The notes beneath the pieces are model-generated. The model was not told the DNA's origin. It did not search any database and saw only the letters and a program-made list of their open reading frames with translations. This document shows positions 27,294 through 36,138 of a stretch of DNA of 64,000 bases, one piece after another. The stretch spans positions 186,001-250,000 of the forward strand of contig CALQJX020000001.1 of assembly GCA_943331005.2 (NCBI GenBank), in the 5' to 3' direction. The first letter of the stretch is position 1. Every line of letters starts with the position of its first letter. The translations under genes were made by a program, and so were the position numbers. Origin of the DNA: Bordetella parapertussis. Its GTDB lineage: Bacteria > Bacteroidota > Bacteroidia > Chitinophagales > Chitinophagaceae.

Positions 27294-29429
27294 TCAGCTT
27301 ATTTTGCCCCAATGCGATTGCTTGCCTTGCTGCGTGAGCGCATTACGTAGTGGCTGGTTATGAGCCATGGTAAGCTTGGGGTCCTGGGTCAGCAATTCCT
27401 GTGCGGCTATACGTGTTTCTTCCAGTATACCACTGTCCTGCACTATATCTGCCAGCTTGAACTTGATAAGACCACTCTGACGGGTGCCGTACATATCTCC
27501 GGGGCCGCGCATGGCCAGGTCTTCTTCTGCTATCTTGAAACCATCTGTGGTAGATACCATTATCTGCAGGCGTTTATAACTCTCTTCAGATACTTTACTG
27601 CCCGCCAGCAGTATACAGTAAGACTGCTCTGCGCCGCGGCCTACCCTACCCCTCAGCTGGTGCATCTGCGACAGCCCGAAACGTTCTGCACTCTCTATCA
27701 GCATCACCGATGCATTGGGTACATTCACACCCACTTCTATCACTGTTGTTGCCACCAGTACGTTGGCATCTCCCTTCACAAAACGCTGCATATTGCGCTC
27801 CCGCTCGCCTGACTCCTGTCGGCCATGCACCATGGCTATACGGTACTTGCTTTCGTCAAACCATATTTTCACTTGCTCATAACCCGCCATCAGGCTTTCA
27901 TAATCCAGCTTCTCCGACTCGTCTATGAGCGGATATACTATATAGGCCTGCCTGCCCTTGTCTACCTCTTTCCGCAGGAACTCCATCACCTTTGCCCGCT
28001 GACCGTCTCTGGCCATAATGGTCTTTATGGGTTGCCTGCCCGGTGGCAGCTCATCTATCACAGACACATCCAGATCGCCATACATGGTCATGGCCAGTGT
28101 GCGCGGTATAGGTGTTGCCGTCATTACCAGTATATGGGGCGGCATTTCGTTCTTAGACCATAGCCTGGCTCGCTGCCCTACACCAAAGCGGTGCTGCTCA
28201 TCTATCACGGCCATACCCAGGTTCTGAAACTGCACATTGTCTTCCAGCAAGGCATGTGTGCCTACCACTATGCGCAACGTACCGGCTGCCAGCTGTTCCA
28301 GTATCTCGCGGCGCACCTTGCCCTTCACATTGCCGGTAAGCAGGCGCACATCTATACCCATTTGCTGCAACAACCCCGATATGCTGAAGAAGTGCTGCTG
28401 CGCCAGTATCTCTGTAGGAGCCATGATGCAGGCCTGAAAACCATTGTCCAGGGCCAGCAGCATAGACATCAGTGCTACTATGGTCTTGCCGCTGCCCACA
28501 TCGCCCTGCAGCAGCCTGTTCATCTGCTTGCCGGTACCTGTATCCTGCCGTATCTCCTTCAGCACCCGTTTCTGGGCATTGGTAAGGGAGAAAGGCAGGT
28601 GATTATTGAAAAAGTCTATAAAATTCTCTCCAACCTTGCTGAAATGCCAGCCACGCTGTGCAGTATGCTGCAACCGCAGCCTGCCTATCATCAGCTGAGA
28701 TATAAAAAGCTCTTCCCACTTCATGCGGTGGCGGGCCACCATTTCATGTTCCTCCGTATCCGGAAAGTGGAGCCAGCTGAGTGCCTGAAAACGGCTGCAA
28801 AGCCTGTATTGGTTACGAATATCAGCGGGTAATATCTCCACCACATCGCCGGGCTGCACCTTTTCAAAAAGTGCCTGGGTCAGTTTGGCAAAAGAACGAT
28901 TGGTAATGCCCTTTATGCGCAGCTTCTCTGTAGTAGGGTATACCGGTTGCCTGCCGGGTATAGAGGTCTCTGCATTCAGCAACTCTGTTTCGGGATGCGC
29001 TATGTTCACCACTCCGTTGAAGTAGTTCAGCTTTCCATACACTATGTATCTCGACTGCTCTTTCAGCGTTTTCTTCATCCACTGCGCCCCCTGAAACCAC
29101 AATAGTTCTATCCTGCCGGTCTCGTCATAGAGCGTGGCTATCAGCCGCTTCTTCCTACCTTCTCCTTCCTCTACCAGATTCACGAGCGTGCCCACTATCT
29201 GCACATACTCTGTCTTGGGATCTATGAACCCTATCCTTGTTACCTGAGACCTGTCGGCATAACGGTAAGGATAGTGATACAACAGATCCTCAAATGTGCT
29301 GATCTCCAGTTCTGTGCGCAACAATTCTCCCCGCTGCGGACCTACACCCTTCAGGAATTCTATTGGCGACTCTAATATGGATTGTGTGTTGCTGATGCTA
29401 CAAAAATAATAGATTAAGAATAGCGGCAC
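27294..29429 (-). CDS. recG: ATP-dependent DNA helicase RecG
   Basis: Branch-migration helicase for stalled forks and Holliday junctions. About 711 residues: wedge domain with OB fold (KTEYVQIVGTLVNLVEEG), Walker A GDVGSGKT, DEQH box VIDEQHRFGVGQR, motif III TATPIPRTLA, and C-terminal RGRVGRGAEQSYC. The start is uncertain: ATG 29429 overlaps a TATTTTTG -7-like sequence (29408-29401) and no ATG, GTG or TTG occurs in frame between that element and the conserved IEFLKGVGP. Confidence 0.95.
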   Translation of the reverse strand: MPLFLIYYFCSISNTQSILESPIEFLKGVGPQRGELLRTELEISTFEDLLYHYPYRYADRSQVTRIGFIDPKTEYVQIVGTLVNLVEEGEGRKKRLIATLYDETGRIELLWFQGAQWMKKTLKEQSRYIVYGKLNYFNGVVNIAHPETELLNAETSIPGRQPVYPTTEKLRIKGITNRSFAKLTQALFEKVQPGDVVEILPADIRNQYRLCSRFQALSWLHFPDTEEHEMVARHRMKWEELFISQLMIGRLRLQHTAQRGWHFSKVGENFIDFFNNHLPFSLTNAQKRVLKEIRQDTGTGKQMNRLLQGDVGSGKTIVALMSMLLALDNGFQACIMAPTEILAQQHFFSISGLLQQMGIDVRLLTGNVKGKVRREILEQLAAGTLRIVVGTHALLEDNVQFQNLGMAVIDEQHRFGVGQRARLWSKNEMPPHILVMTATPIPRTLAMTMYGDLDVSVIDELPPGRQPIKTIMARDGQRAKVMEFLRKEVDKGRQAYIVYPLIDESEKLDYESLMAGYEQVKIWFDESKYRIAMVHGRQESGERERNMQRFVKGDANVLVATTVIEVGVNVPNASVMLIESAERFGLSQMHQLRGRVGRGAEQSYCILLAGSKVSEESYKRLQIMVSTTDGFKIAEEDLAMRGPGDMYGTRQSGLIKFKLADIVQDSGILEETRIAAQELLTQDPKLTMAHNQPLRNALTQQGKQSHWGKIS

Positions 29430-29453
29430 ATAAAACCTTCCCTGCCATACATG

Positions 29454-29483
29454 AAAAGAGCCCCTGCAGGCAGGAGCTCTTTT
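29454..29483 (-). terminator. Terminator after SGNH lipoprotein gene
   Basis: AAAAGAGCCCCT (29454-29465) pairs with AGGAGCTCTTTT (29472-29483) with one mismatch and a 6-base loop; on the minus strand the 3' arm ends in a T-run. It closes the FadL/SGNH operon. Confidence 0.8.
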
Positions 29484-29502
29484 ACGTATTGTTCCGGAAC
29501 TG

Positions 29503-30867
29503 TTACGGATACTTCACGCCAGGGTATTTGTTGGCGTCGGTAAGCGGCACAGTAGCGCGGTAGAAGGAGTTGATGGTTGTGAGCACGTAGTTGGCTACAA
29601 GCGCATTGCCCCTTGGTGTCATGTGTATGGCATCCAGAGAGAAAGCACCACCTGAAATATAATCTGTAGTGTACTTGATACCGTTGTAAGCAAGACCTGC
29701 AGAAACAGACTTCATGAAAGCGTTCATGTCTACATAGGCCAGGTTGCGGCGGATACACTGCTGCTTGATGTTGCTATTGTATTTGTCAACCATCTGACGG
29801 ATGTTCTGCAACTCATCAGTTGTCAGTACATATTCCCTTGGTATTGGTTTCACACTACCCCAGCCTGCGCAGATAATAGAATCGCGTGGAATAGTAAGCA
29901 GGATGAGCTCGCCTGGAACAGACTGTCTGATCTTGTCGTCATTATCCCTTACTACAAACTGGTTCTTACCTTCCTGGAATACGATATCATATCCTTTGGC
30001 AGCATAGATCGCATGCAGCGTATCTGCCTGACCCTGGCGGGTGATAGTAAGACCGTTTGAAGGAACAGCATTGAAGAATGGTAATGCAGTGATGTCCGGA
30101 ATGTTGAGCAGCGCACCTGCAGCAGATGTGCTCGATACTGCGGTAACAATGCTGTCATAGTTGTCAGCAAATACCATGAATGGAGTAATGTCTGTTGTAT
30201 TGTATTTGCCGCCTACAGGAGTTGCAGTACCTGTACCGTTGCCCTGACCACCAGACAGTGCATAACCCAGCACATCGTTTGCGCCCAGCCACACTGTGAA
30301 GAAGGTTGGATGAAGATTGAACACACGTGAGTACAACTCATCCATCGGACGTTTTGCAGGAGCATAGTAGAACCTTGCTGCCAGTTTATTGTCGTTGGCA
30401 TAACCGCTTACAGTATAGTCTGCAACGCGGATGAATGGTACAGAGATATTGTTGATCTGACCATTGTTGATGTTGCTGCTAAACAACCAGCTGCCGTTAG
30501 AGTCCAGCGGCAATGTGCTGTGCTTAGCGCCCAGCGAAGTAGTACCGTCGCAGTTATACAATGTACCCAGTATCAGTTTTGAAGTTGGGTAGCCGTTATC
30601 GCCGGTAACCAGCGGCTGAATGAACTGACCGGTAGCGCCTGTATTTTTGATAGTAGAGAACTGCTCAAACAAACGCTGCGAATACGAGTTCAGCTGACCT
30701 GAAACCGTAAGGCTGCTATCGGCATAACCTGCCGAGAAAGAAGAGCCTACATCCATGTAGTTGGCGAAATTCACATTTCCGGAAGTTGGCGGAGTTGTAA
30801 CATTCGCACTGGGCTTACAAGCCGAAAACATCAGGGCTAGTGCGCCAATGGTATATAACTTTTTCAT
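29503..30867 (-). CDS. SGNH/GDSL-family lipoprotein hydrolase
   Basis: 454 residues with lipobox MFSAC near residue 17, so outer- or inner-membrane anchored. SGNH blocks are visible: DVGSSFSAGYADSSL with the nucleophile Ser, WLGANDVLGYAL (the GxND block), and DAIHMTPRGNALVANY with the Asp-His pair. It likely hydrolyses esters of lipids or acylated sugars. The ATG at 30867 follows an AAAAAGGGAAAA purine stretch; a TTG 18 bases earlier is less likely. It starts 21 bases after the FadL-type porin, a pairing that suggests release and uptake of fatty acids. Confidence 0.88.
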   Translation of the reverse strand: MKKLYTIGALALMFSACKPSANVTTPPTSGNVNFANYMDVGSSFSAGYADSSLTVSGQLNSYSQRLFEQFSTIKNTGATGQFIQPLVTGDNGYPTSKLILGTLYNCDGTTSLGAKHSTLPLDSNGSWLFSSNINNGQINNISVPFIRVADYTVSGYANDNKLAARFYYAPAKRPMDELYSRVFNLHPTFFTVWLGANDVLGYALSGGQGNGTGTATPVGGKYNTTDITPFMVFADNYDSIVTAVSSTSAAGALLNIPDITALPFFNAVPSNGLTITRQGQADTLHAIYAAKGYDIVFQEGKNQFVVRDNDDKIRQSVPGELILLTIPRDSIICAGWGSVKPIPREYVLTTDELQNIRQMVDKYNSNIKQQCIRRNLAYVDMNAFMKSVSAGLAYNGIKYTTDYISGGAFSLDAIHMTPRGNALVANYVLTTINSFYRATVPLTDANKYPGVKYP

Positions 30868-30888
30868 TTTTCCCTTTTTATTCAATTA

Positions 30889-32133
30889 TTAGAAACTATA
30901 GTAAAGGCCGATAGCTGGTACTGCTGCTGCAGATTTGTATACGCCGTTGAAACCGCCATATACATACTCGCCATTACGCTTCACAGAATTCATTCCCTCG
31001 AAAGCACCCATGATAGTGAGGCCTGGCAGTGGTTTCACAGTGATACCACATGACAGCACTATACGATCTGCATCAGGAAGATCCGGAGATACGAAATCGT
31101 TGGTTACCGGTGTAGGATCATATGCACCACCACACATCAGCGCTACTACCCTGCTTACCTTGTAATGCAAACCAAACCTTGGTGTGAATGTGTTGCGGTA
31201 ATGCCTTGGCGCGCGAACGTTGTTGAGAGAAGAAGTTGTTTGTTTGAAATCTATACGCAGCGAATCATAAGAGTTCCAGCCGGTATAATTGAAATCGAGC
31301 TGCAGGGTCACATCGCCCAGGCGCCAGCCCATAGCCGCTGTTGCCACCTGTGGCATTGGCAGCCTCGAGTCGAACGTAGTGTTCGGGAATGCTTTTCTCA
31401 GAGAGGTTGGTACTGTGAATTTAGCAGAACCGCCGTTCACATCCATATTCACCTGAGAGCGGTAAGTAAGACCGAACTGCAGATTGTCGCGCAGCTTGAA
31501 CTGTGCACCTGCATTGAAGCCTACACCTGTTGCATTGCCGCGCAGATGTGCCTGTCCGTCGTCCAGACCCGGACCTTGCTGACCATGCACCGGCAGCGCC
31601 TGTGTCATGTCGAAAGTTCCTGTTCCGAAAACGAAACCTGCACCTACCGACAGCCACTCTGTAGCACGGTAGCTCACTGTAGGCTGGAAGAATACTGTTT
31701 TAAGATCTATAGACTGAACCATGTAGCGGCCCAGCCAGTTGTCGTTCCATTTCATGCCGGTGCCGAACGGGGTATAGATACCCAGGCCCAAACCAACCCT
31801 GCTGTCTTCGTGCACTGGTCCACCTATGTAAAGGTTGAACGGCGTGAAGGTCTGGCTTACTGTCTGCTCGTTGGCAGATACTACACCAGAGTTATCGCGG
31901 TTGCCAAATGCAGTAGTAGGCATCAGCATTGCTGCGCTGCCATATACCTGTATGCCTTTGAGGCGGGAAAGACCTCCCGGATTGTAAAATATTGTTGAAG
32001 CATCCCATGGCCAGGCAGCACCTGATCCGCCCATTGCCATTTGCCTCAACCCCTGCAGGTTGAGTTGGTAACCGCCACCAAAAGTTGTCATTGCTGACAA
32101 TAACAATGATGCCGTAATTACGTGTTTCTTCAT
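30889..32133 (-). CDS. FadL/OmpP1/TodX-family outer-membrane transporter
   Basis: 414 residues; signal peptide then GGYQLNLQGLRQMAMGGSGAAW, the N-terminal hatch typical of FadL, followed by DASTIFYNPGGLSRLKG. Many alternating strands end in a terminal GLYYSF. The family carries long-chain fatty acids or other hydrophobic compounds through the outer membrane. Forms an operon with the SGNH lipoprotein; TATATTTG at 32249-32242 is the likely -7 element. Confidence 0.92.
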   Translation of the reverse strand: MKKHVITASLLLSAMTTFGGGYQLNLQGLRQMAMGGSGAAWPWDASTIFYNPGGLSRLKGIQVYGSAAMLMPTTAFGNRDNSGVVSANEQTVSQTFTPFNLYIGGPVHEDSRVGLGLGIYTPFGTGMKWNDNWLGRYMVQSIDLKTVFFQPTVSYRATEWLSVGAGFVFGTGTFDMTQALPVHGQQGPGLDDGQAHLRGNATGVGFNAGAQFKLRDNLQFGLTYRSQVNMDVNGGSAKFTVPTSLRKAFPNTTFDSRLPMPQVATAAMGWRLGDVTLQLDFNYTGWNSYDSLRIDFKQTTSSLNNVRAPRHYRNTFTPRFGLHYKVSRVVALMCGGAYDPTPVTNDFVSPDLPDADRIVLSCGITVKPLPGLTIMGAFEGMNSVKRNGEYVYGGFNGVYKSAAAVPAIGLYYSF

Positions 32134-32241
32134 AATTGGTCTGTTAAAAATTCAATGAATCCTTCGTCAGGTTTTCAATAATCGGGTATTAAGGTATAGT
32201 GAAATAACTATAAAAACAAATACCTGCCATAAAAACCTCCG

Positions 32242-32249
32242 CAAATATA
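32242..32249 (-). promoter_or_regulatory. -7 element for the FadL-SGNH operon
   Basis: TATATTTG on the minus strand; predicts a leader of roughly 100 bases before the ATG at 32133. Confidence 0.5.
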
Positions 32250-32356
32250 AGTGTTACAGAACGAGGATAAAAGCATCTGCACCCCTTATGTATAAGTTTT
32301 TTTCTGTCGGAAAGCCTATCACATACAACTATTCCGACATGTATCTGCCGTAGTTT

Positions 32357-33061
32357 TTACATGGTTATCCCTATTGTGGCCACACTTACCCGCACACCCG
32401 GCACCTTCAAAAGCGCCAGCACGCAGGCTTCAATGGTGGCTCCCGTGGTCAATACATCGTCAACTATCAGTATGTGTTTGCCGGTTATTGCCTGTTTATC
32501 TGCCACCTCAAAGGCGCCTTCCATGTTGGCGGCACGCTCTGCACGGCTTTTCCTGGTCTGACTTTCGGTCTGCCGCACCCGTTGCAGTACTGTTTCCGGT
32601 GCCGGCAACCCCAGTTTGCTGCCCATGGCCGCTGCAAGCAGCTGGCTCTGGTTATAACCTCTTGCTGCTTGTTTGTCGGGGTGCAGAGGCACAGCTATTA
32701 TAGCATCAATGGTTTTTATCCAGTCTGTAGCGGCAAGATTTGCGGCAAAACGGCTGCCCAGATAGGCGCCTATCTCTTTTTTGCCCTTGTATTTCAGTCC
32801 GTGCAGCAGGTGCTGCAGCAGCCCTTCCTCGGTAAATGTGGCATAAGAGGTGGCGTGAACAAACGGAAACCGGCCTGCAAGTCGCAGGGAGGTATCATTG
32901 TCTGTTACGGTGTGGTATCCTGTTTCGGGCATTTCTGCCGCACAGCTCAGGCACAATACCTGTTCGGTATCCAGCAAAGGGCGGTTGCACCCCTCGCACA
33001 GGCTGGGGTAGAAAAGATGCATGATTCCCCGCTTCAGTTCCGCAATCGTTAAAAAACCCAT
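32357..33061 (-). CDS. ComF family phosphoribosyltransferase-like protein
   Basis: 234 residues. N-terminal zinc-finger-like CEGCNRPL...LCLSC, then AAGRF, and a C-terminal PRPP-binding loop HILIVDDVLTTGATIEAC. ComF proteins take part in DNA uptake and processing, although in non-transformable hosts the role is unclear. The ATG at 33061 is used; a TTG two codons earlier is possible. Confidence 0.9.
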   Translation of the reverse strand: MGFLTIAELKRGIMHLFYPSLCEGCNRPLLDTEQVLCLSCAAEMPETGYHTVTDNDTSLRLAGRFPFVHATSYATFTEEGLLQHLLHGLKYKGKKEIGAYLGSRFAANLAATDWIKTIDAIIAVPLHPDKQAARGYNQSQLLAAAMGSKLGLPAPETVLQRVRQTESQTRKSRAERAANMEGAFEVADKQAITGKHILIVDDVLTTGATIEACVLALLKVPGVRVSVATIGITM

Positions 33062-33105
33062 GTACAAGGAAATATTAACCTGTTACCTCATTCTTCCCAA
33101 AACCC

Positions 33106-33822
33106 TTACTTCGGCTGCTTCAGGAAAAAGGTCACCCCATTCTCTTCCAGTATCATCTCTCCGTCCTGGCAGCGCAGCACCTTCAGCGTTCGGGGTCTGT
33201 TGCCCTCGCATACCAGCGACTGTCCGCCACCCAGTTCCTTTATGTACCACGATGGATTATTGTCGGCATCGGTGCCGCTGAATACAAATCCCTGCTTCCC
33301 GTCGGAGGATGGTCCGGTAATAAATACAGATCTTATATTGTCAGACTGGTTCAGTGTTCCGGGCCCTTCGGTCTTGCGCTTGTATACCGACCACCGGCCT
33401 ATCATCATATCTATGCTTGTAACCGGCCGGGTAGAATCTTCTTTTTTGATCACTATAATGGCAGCAGTATCAGACTTGTCTACCCCGAAGTGGAAAATGC
33501 CGTTTGCATTCATCAGCACCATCCTCTCCGGCCTGCGGGCCAGCACTTTATAGCGCACCGAGCCCAGGTCCAGTATGCTGTCCTCGCTTATCTGGTATAT
33601 ACCCTCATACACAAAGCCATTGCGGCGATGAAAAGAAAAAGAATCCTTGGGTTGAAACGCCATATACAGCGTATCTGTAAAAGACTGCACAGTACTGTCC
33701 GGCAGCATCCGCACGGTTTCTATCCACCGTCCGGGCACTATCAGTTTTTTCTTCTTATCAATACAGAAAGCCACCACCGGCAACAGCAGTAGCAACAGAA
33801 TGATTATTTTTGATCTATGCAT
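33106..33822 (-). CDS. Secreted protein with two GRW modules, unknown function
   Basis: 238 residues with signal peptide MHRSKIIILLLLLLPVVAF. Two halves each begin with a G-R-W motif (PGRWIETVRML near residue 31, IGRWSVYKRKT near residue 141) and continue with beta-rich sequence, suggestive of two lipocalin-like or small barrel modules. The family is not recognised. A TACATTTG -7 element ends only five bases before the ATG. Confidence 0.72.
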   Translation of the reverse strand: MHRSKIIILLLLLLPVVAFCIDKKKKLIVPGRWIETVRMLPDSTVQSFTDTLYMAFQPKDSFSFHRRNGFVYEGIYQISEDSILDLGSVRYKVLARRPERMVLMNANGIFHFGVDKSDTAAIIVIKKEDSTRPVTSIDMMIGRWSVYKRKTEGPGTLNQSDNIRSVFITGPSSDGKQGFVFSGTDADNNPSWYIKELGGGQSLVCEGNRPRTLKVLRCQDGEMILEENGVTFFLKQPK

Positions 33823-33827
33823 TGTTA

Positions 33828-33835
33828 CAAATGTA
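33828..33835 (-). promoter_or_regulatory. -7 element touching the start of the GRW protein gene
   Basis: TACATTTG on the minus strand with only five bases before ATG 33822, implying a leader of about zero to two bases. Confidence 0.5.
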
Positions 33836-33861
33836 AGAAAAGCAGCTAATAGCCTTGTATT

Positions 33862-34641
33862 ATGTCCTCACAACTCCATATAACGCTCATACAACCCGAT
33901 ATAGTATGGGAAGATAAAGCAGCCAACCTTGGCCACTACGAAAACATGCTGGCCACCATCAGCGGGCCACGCCATGTGGTGGTGCTGCCGGAGATGTTCA
34001 GCACCGGCTTCAGCATGGCTCCGGAGCGCCTGGCAGAGCCCATGAGCGGCAGCTCTGTGCTATGGATGAAGGCAATGGCAAAACAACACCGCTGCATTCT
34101 TACGGGCAGCCTAATTATAGAGGAAGAAGGCAACTATTACAACCGCATGCTATGGGTGCAGCCCGATGGTCATATCATTCATTACGACAAACGGCACCTT
34201 TTTGGCTACGCCAATGAAGACCAGCACTATACCGGCGGCGAGACCCGTGTCATTGCTCAGGTAAATGGCTGGCGTATCAATCTTATGGTGTGCTACGACC
34301 TGCGCTTCCCGGTATGGGCGCGCAACCGCGATGCCGAATATGATGTGCTGCTCTATGTGGCCAACTGGCCCGAAGCACGCAGTCTGGCATGGCGTACTCT
34401 GCTGCAGGCACGTGCCATAGAAAATCAGAGTTTTACTGTGGGGGTGAACAGGGTAGGGGCTGATGCAAAGGGGAATAACTATAGCGGCGACAGCAGCGTA
34501 TTTGGCCCGCTGGGCGAAACCATCTGGCAACATTCCCATACCGAGGCCATACACACCATAACGCTGGAAAAAGAAACCCTCACTGCCGTACGCGAAAAAC
34601 TACCTTTCCTGAAGGATGCAGATAAATTCATGCTGCTGTAA
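33862..34641 (+). CDS. Nitrilase-family amidohydrolase (omega-amidase/YafV-like)
   Basis: 259 residues with the Glu-Lys-Cys triad: LPEMFSTGFSM, YDKRHLFGYANED and MVCYDLRFPVWARN. The trio of surroundings matches YafV/Nit2-type omega-amidases, which hydrolyse alpha-ketoglutaramate or ketosuccinamate. Cytosolic. It is followed eight bases later by a lipoprotein gene. Confidence 0.9.
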   Translation: MSSQLHITLIQPDIVWEDKAANLGHYENMLATISGPRHVVVLPEMFSTGFSMAPERLAEPMSGSSVLWMKAMAKQHRCILTGSLIIEEEGNYYNRMLWVQPDGHIIHYDKRHLFGYANEDQHYTGGETRVIAQVNGWRINLMVCYDLRFPVWARNRDAEYDVLLYVANWPEARSLAWRTLLQARAIENQSFTVGVNRVGADAKGNNYSGDSSVFGPLGETIWQHSHTEAIHTITLEKETLTAVREKLPFLKDADKFMLL

Positions 34642-34649
34642 TAGAACCT

Positions 34650-35303
34650 ATGTATAAGATCATTTACAAACCCTATGCTTTTCTGCTGCTGTTACTGGCT
34701 ACAATTACAGCATGCCATGAGGGCAAGCCCGAAAAAGAACTGATACGCGATGCCTGTAATAAATACATCAACGCGGTATCAGGCAACCTGGGTACAGAAA
34801 GCGTGAAGTATATCGACTCCAATACGGTGAACTATTATGCGCAAATGATACCCCTCATCCTGAAGGCCGATAGCAGCACCGTTGCCCGGCTAAGGATGGA
34901 TCAGAGAATGCTGGTACTGGTCATAAGGCAAACAATGCCGGTAGAGAAAATTAAAAAGCTGAACGGCGCTTCTCTTTTCGAATACCTGGTGCAGATAGGT
35001 ATGTGCGAGTCGGGCAAGGGTCTGGACAAATACTACTTCGATATTCATGTAGACAAAAAGAACCATGGCTACATTCAGCTGGTAGACAGCAACAATGTGC
35101 GGGGAGTGGTACTGCAGTTCAATAAAGAATACGACCAGTGGAAAATAGACATCCCGGCCATCGCCGCACTCATCACCAACAGCATGTGGCGAAACCTCGT
35201 TGAGGAGTCGGGCAAAACTGAAAAGGAATTCGTGGAGCAGGTAGTGGAACTCAGCACCAACATACCGCTGGCCGATAGCACCTGGCATGCCTTAGAGCAG
35301 TAG
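34650..35303 (+). CDS. Lipoprotein of unknown function
   Basis: 217 residues with lipobox ITAC near residue 21, then a soluble alpha/beta region (KYINAVSGNLG; YYFDIHVDKKNHGYIQLVDSNNVRGVVLQF) that resembles small NTF2-like or DUF4878-type folds. No active-site motif is visible. It sits eight bases after the amidase and converges with the next lipoprotein gene. Confidence 0.75.
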   Translation: MYKIIYKPYAFLLLLLATITACHEGKPEKELIRDACNKYINAVSGNLGTESVKYIDSNTVNYYAQMIPLILKADSSTVARLRMDQRMLVLVIRQTMPVEKIKKLNGASLFEYLVQIGMCESGKGLDKYYFDIHVDKKNHGYIQLVDSNNVRGVVLQFNKEYDQWKIDIPAIAALITNSMWRNLVEESGKTEKEFVEQVVELSTNIPLADSTWHALEQ

Positions 35304-35313
35304 CGTTATGCTG

Positions 35314-36045
35314 CTACTTCACCTTTATGGTATACACAGTACTGCCTATAGCTGTTTCTCCGGCATTGTCTGTAACGATCACTTTGAATCTGATGGTCTT
35401 GCCGGAAGCACTGTTCATGATAGTGCCCCGCACTATACCTGCACTGGCATCAACCAGCAGCCCTGCCGCTGTGAGGTCTGCACTGCCTGCATAGCTGGCA
35501 TCCAGCGACCAGGAGTAGGGAGGGGTGCCCCCCGTTACATAGAGCGATGCTCCATAGGGCTTATTGGCCACACCCTCTACCAGCGTGAAGGGTGAACCCA
35601 GCTGCTGCAACACGGCCAGCGGTCCGGGTGTATAACCGGTAATGACCAGATCTACTGAACCGGTAGCAGTAGAAGACCCATCGCTTACTTTTACCTTGAA
35701 TGTTTTCTTACCCACAGAAAGACCCGTGCCGGAATTGCCGGGCCTTATCACCACACCGGTAAGGGAGGTGATACTGACTCCCGATGGTGGGGTAGGGCTG
35801 CTCTCTAAAGACCAGGTATAACTATGCAACGGACTGCCTCCATCGGCCATCAGCTGCTGCGGATTGAAATTGACATATCCCGAATTGTCTATGTTGGCAG
35901 AGATCGTCTGGTTTTGTCCTGTAGGACTCGTCAGCACCCTCAACTCACTGCCGGCATTTGATGCCGAACTGTTGTCCGATTTTTTGCACGCCGCACCCAG
36001 CATACTTGCTGCCAGAAACAGATACCCCAATACACGCTTGCTCAT
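35314..36045 (-). CDS. Ig-like (He_PIG) domain lipoprotein
   Basis: 243 residues, lipobox LGAAC near residue 19, then two beta-sandwich units: one with SYTWSLESSPTPPSGVSI and VKVSDGSSTATGSVDLVI, another with GGTPPYSWSLDASYAG and FKVIVTDNAGETA. These are putative-Ig (He_PIG) patterns found in surface proteins. A TACCTTTG -7 element at 36068-36061 favours the ATG at 36045 over one at 36054. Confidence 0.82.
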   Translation of the reverse strand: MSKRVLGYLFLAASMLGAACKKSDNSSASNAGSELRVLTSPTGQNQTISANIDNSGYVNFNPQQLMADGGSPLHSYTWSLESSPTPPSGVSITSLTGVVIRPGNSGTGLSVGKKTFKVKVSDGSSTATGSVDLVITGYTPGPLAVLQQLGSPFTLVEGVANKPYGASLYVTGGTPPYSWSLDASYAGSADLTAAGLLVDASAGIVRGTIMNSASGKTIRFKVIVTDNAGETAIGSTVYTIKVK

Positions 36046-36060
36046 AAGATACATTTGCTA

Positions 36061-36068
36061 CAAAGGTA
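36061..36068 (-). promoter_or_regulatory. -7 element for Ig-like lipoprotein
   Basis: TACCTTTG on the minus strand, about 16 bases before ATG 36045. Confidence 0.5.
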
Positions 36069-36138
36069 CCTGCATGCACTTCTCCCCTTGCTGATTGCCA
36101 TCAACGCTATCAGTGATACTCATCAGCCAAAGAAGATA

